From the NCBI GenBank assembly GCA_019323355.1, contig JAHWHI010000110.1, forward strand, positions 1 to 5,947: 5,947 nt of DNA. Reading direction: 5' to 3'. Shown piece after piece: positions 5,252 to 5,947 of this stretch. Origin of the DNA: Candidatus Woesearchaeota archaeon (GTDB taxonomy: Archaea > Nanobdellota > Nanobdellia > Woesearchaeales > WJKV01). Below the pieces are notes generated by a model. That model was given only the letters and a program-made list of their open reading frames with translations. It had not been told where the DNA came from and did no database searches. Positions within the stretch are counted from its first letter, which is position 1. Each line of letters opens with the position of its first letter. The position numbers and the translations under genes are program-made.

Positions 5252-5947
5252 ATGCTAGACGAACTGATAAAAGAATTAAAAAAATACGCCCGGTCACAGG
5301 ATGTTGAGCAGTTGGGCAGATTCTTCAAAACCGGAAAAGGGGAATATGGGGAAGGAGATTCTTTCATCGGCGTAAGGGTGCCGGATATGCGGACAGTTGC
5401 AAAAGGTTTCATGGATATGTCCTATGAATACCTGCAGAAACTTCTTCAGGACAAGGTGCACGAATACAGGCAGATAGCACTTATAATTTTAGTCAATAAA
5501 TTCAAGAAGGTCGGAGAGGAAGAACAGAAAAAAATATTTGATTTCTATCTTAAACATACAAAGTTCATCAACAACTGGGATTTGGTAGATCTGTCTGCGC
5601 CGACGATTGTCGGAGGATATCTGCTTGACAAGAAAAGAGATATATTGTATAAGCTGGCAAAATCAAGAAATTTATGGGAGAAAAGGATCGCTATAATCGC
5701 GACAGCTGCATTCATTGCAAAGAAGCAGTACAAAGATACACTGAAGATTTCAGAGATATTATTGAAGGACAATCACGACCTTATCCATAAGGCTGTCGGG
5801 TGGATGCTGCGAGAAGTAGGAAAGAAAGACCAGAAAGTCCTTGAAGGATTCTTGAAGAAATATCACAAACAAATGCCAAGGACAATGCTTCGTTATGCTA
5901 TCGAGAAGCTTGATGAGAAAAAAAGAAAGTTCTATATGAAGAAATAA
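5252..5947 (+). CDS. AlkD-family DNA alkylation repair glycosylase
   Basis: This 231-residue, all-helical HEAT-like protein matches the AlkD family (about 230-240 residues). AlkD excises positively charged 3-alkyl and 7-alkylpurines, including bulky adducts, without base flipping. Signature residues are visible: W109 and D113 in NNWDLVD, in the same register as Trp109/Asp113 of Bacillus cereus AlkD, then R145 in WEKRIAI and W184 in VGWMLREVGK, whose 39-residue spacing equals that of AlkD Arg148 and Trp187. The N-terminal FIGVRVPDMR is also typical of the family. It should therefore be catalytically competent in the cytoplasm. The gene starts 1 nt after the MFS transporter stop codon with its own Shine-Dalgarno, so the two are probably co-transcribed and translationally coupled. 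The stop codon TAA is the last three bases of the window, so any further operon member cannot be seen. The family call is confident; the natural lesion is unknown. Confidence 0.93.
   Translation: MLDELIKELKKYARSQDVEQLGRFFKTGKGEYGEGDSFIGVRVPDMRTVAKGFMDMSYEYLQKLLQDKVHEYRQIALIILVNKFKKVGEEEQKKIFDFYLKHTKFINNWDLVDLSAPTIVGGYLLDKKRDILYKLAKSRNLWEKRIAIIATAAFIAKKQYKDTLKISEILLKDNHDLIHKAVGWMLREVGKKDQKVLEGFLKKYHKQMPRTMLRYAIEKLDEKKRKFYMKK

Noticed and set aside
1..5947. tRNA/rRNA genes, CRISPR array, insertion sequence or attachment site
   Set aside because: Coding sequence covers nearly all the window; the two gaps (89 and 93 bp) hold promoters, and no cloverleaf, regularly spaced repeat, transposase or terminal inverted repeat was seen.

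Overview
The window reads as archaeal DNA, AT-rich and gene-dense, possibly from a small-genome (DPANN-type) lineage. The archaeal call rests on promoter architecture. Four genes (two divergent pairs) have an A/T-only TATA-like element centred about 27-29 bp upstream of the ATG with no Shine-Dalgarno, as expected for leaderless archaeal mRNAs. The one operon-internal gene instead has a GAGGT Shine-Dalgarno. The finer lineage is a guess from gene style, not shown by the sequence.

Layout: (1) 1-538, minus strand, the 5' part (179 codons) of a Rossmann-type methyltransferase resembling TcmP (three-Cys-motif partner protein); it runs off the left edge. (2) 539-627, an 89-bp divergent promoter region ending in a (TA)n tract that forms the next start codon. 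(3) 628-2181, plus strand, an unusual membrane-anchored protease: acidic head, one TM segment, 18 consecutive heptads, a possible CxxC-less thioredoxin-like domain, then a trypsin-fold HtrA-like protease with intact His/Asp/Ser and no PDZ. (4) 2182-3972, minus strand, a complete ABC exporter half-transporter, whose stop codon abuts the protease stop codon with no base between. (5) 3973-4065, a 93-bp divergent promoter region. (6) 4066-5250, plus strand, a 12-TM MFS efflux-type transporter. (7) 5252-5947, plus strand, an AlkD-family alkylpurine DNA glycosylase starting 1 nt after the MFS stop codon and ending exactly at the window edge. No stretch over 300 bases lacks a gene; no RNA gene, CRISPR array, IS element or attachment site was seen.

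Two functional blocks stand out. The right block pairs a drug-antiporter-like MFS pump with an AlkD glycosylase in a translationally coupled operon, with an ABC exporter divergent to it; this fits an export-plus-repair defence against a DNA-alkylating toxin (inference). The left block pairs a methyltransferase-like protein divergently with the stalked protease. The protease's architecture is the most unusual thing in the window and may be undescribed.
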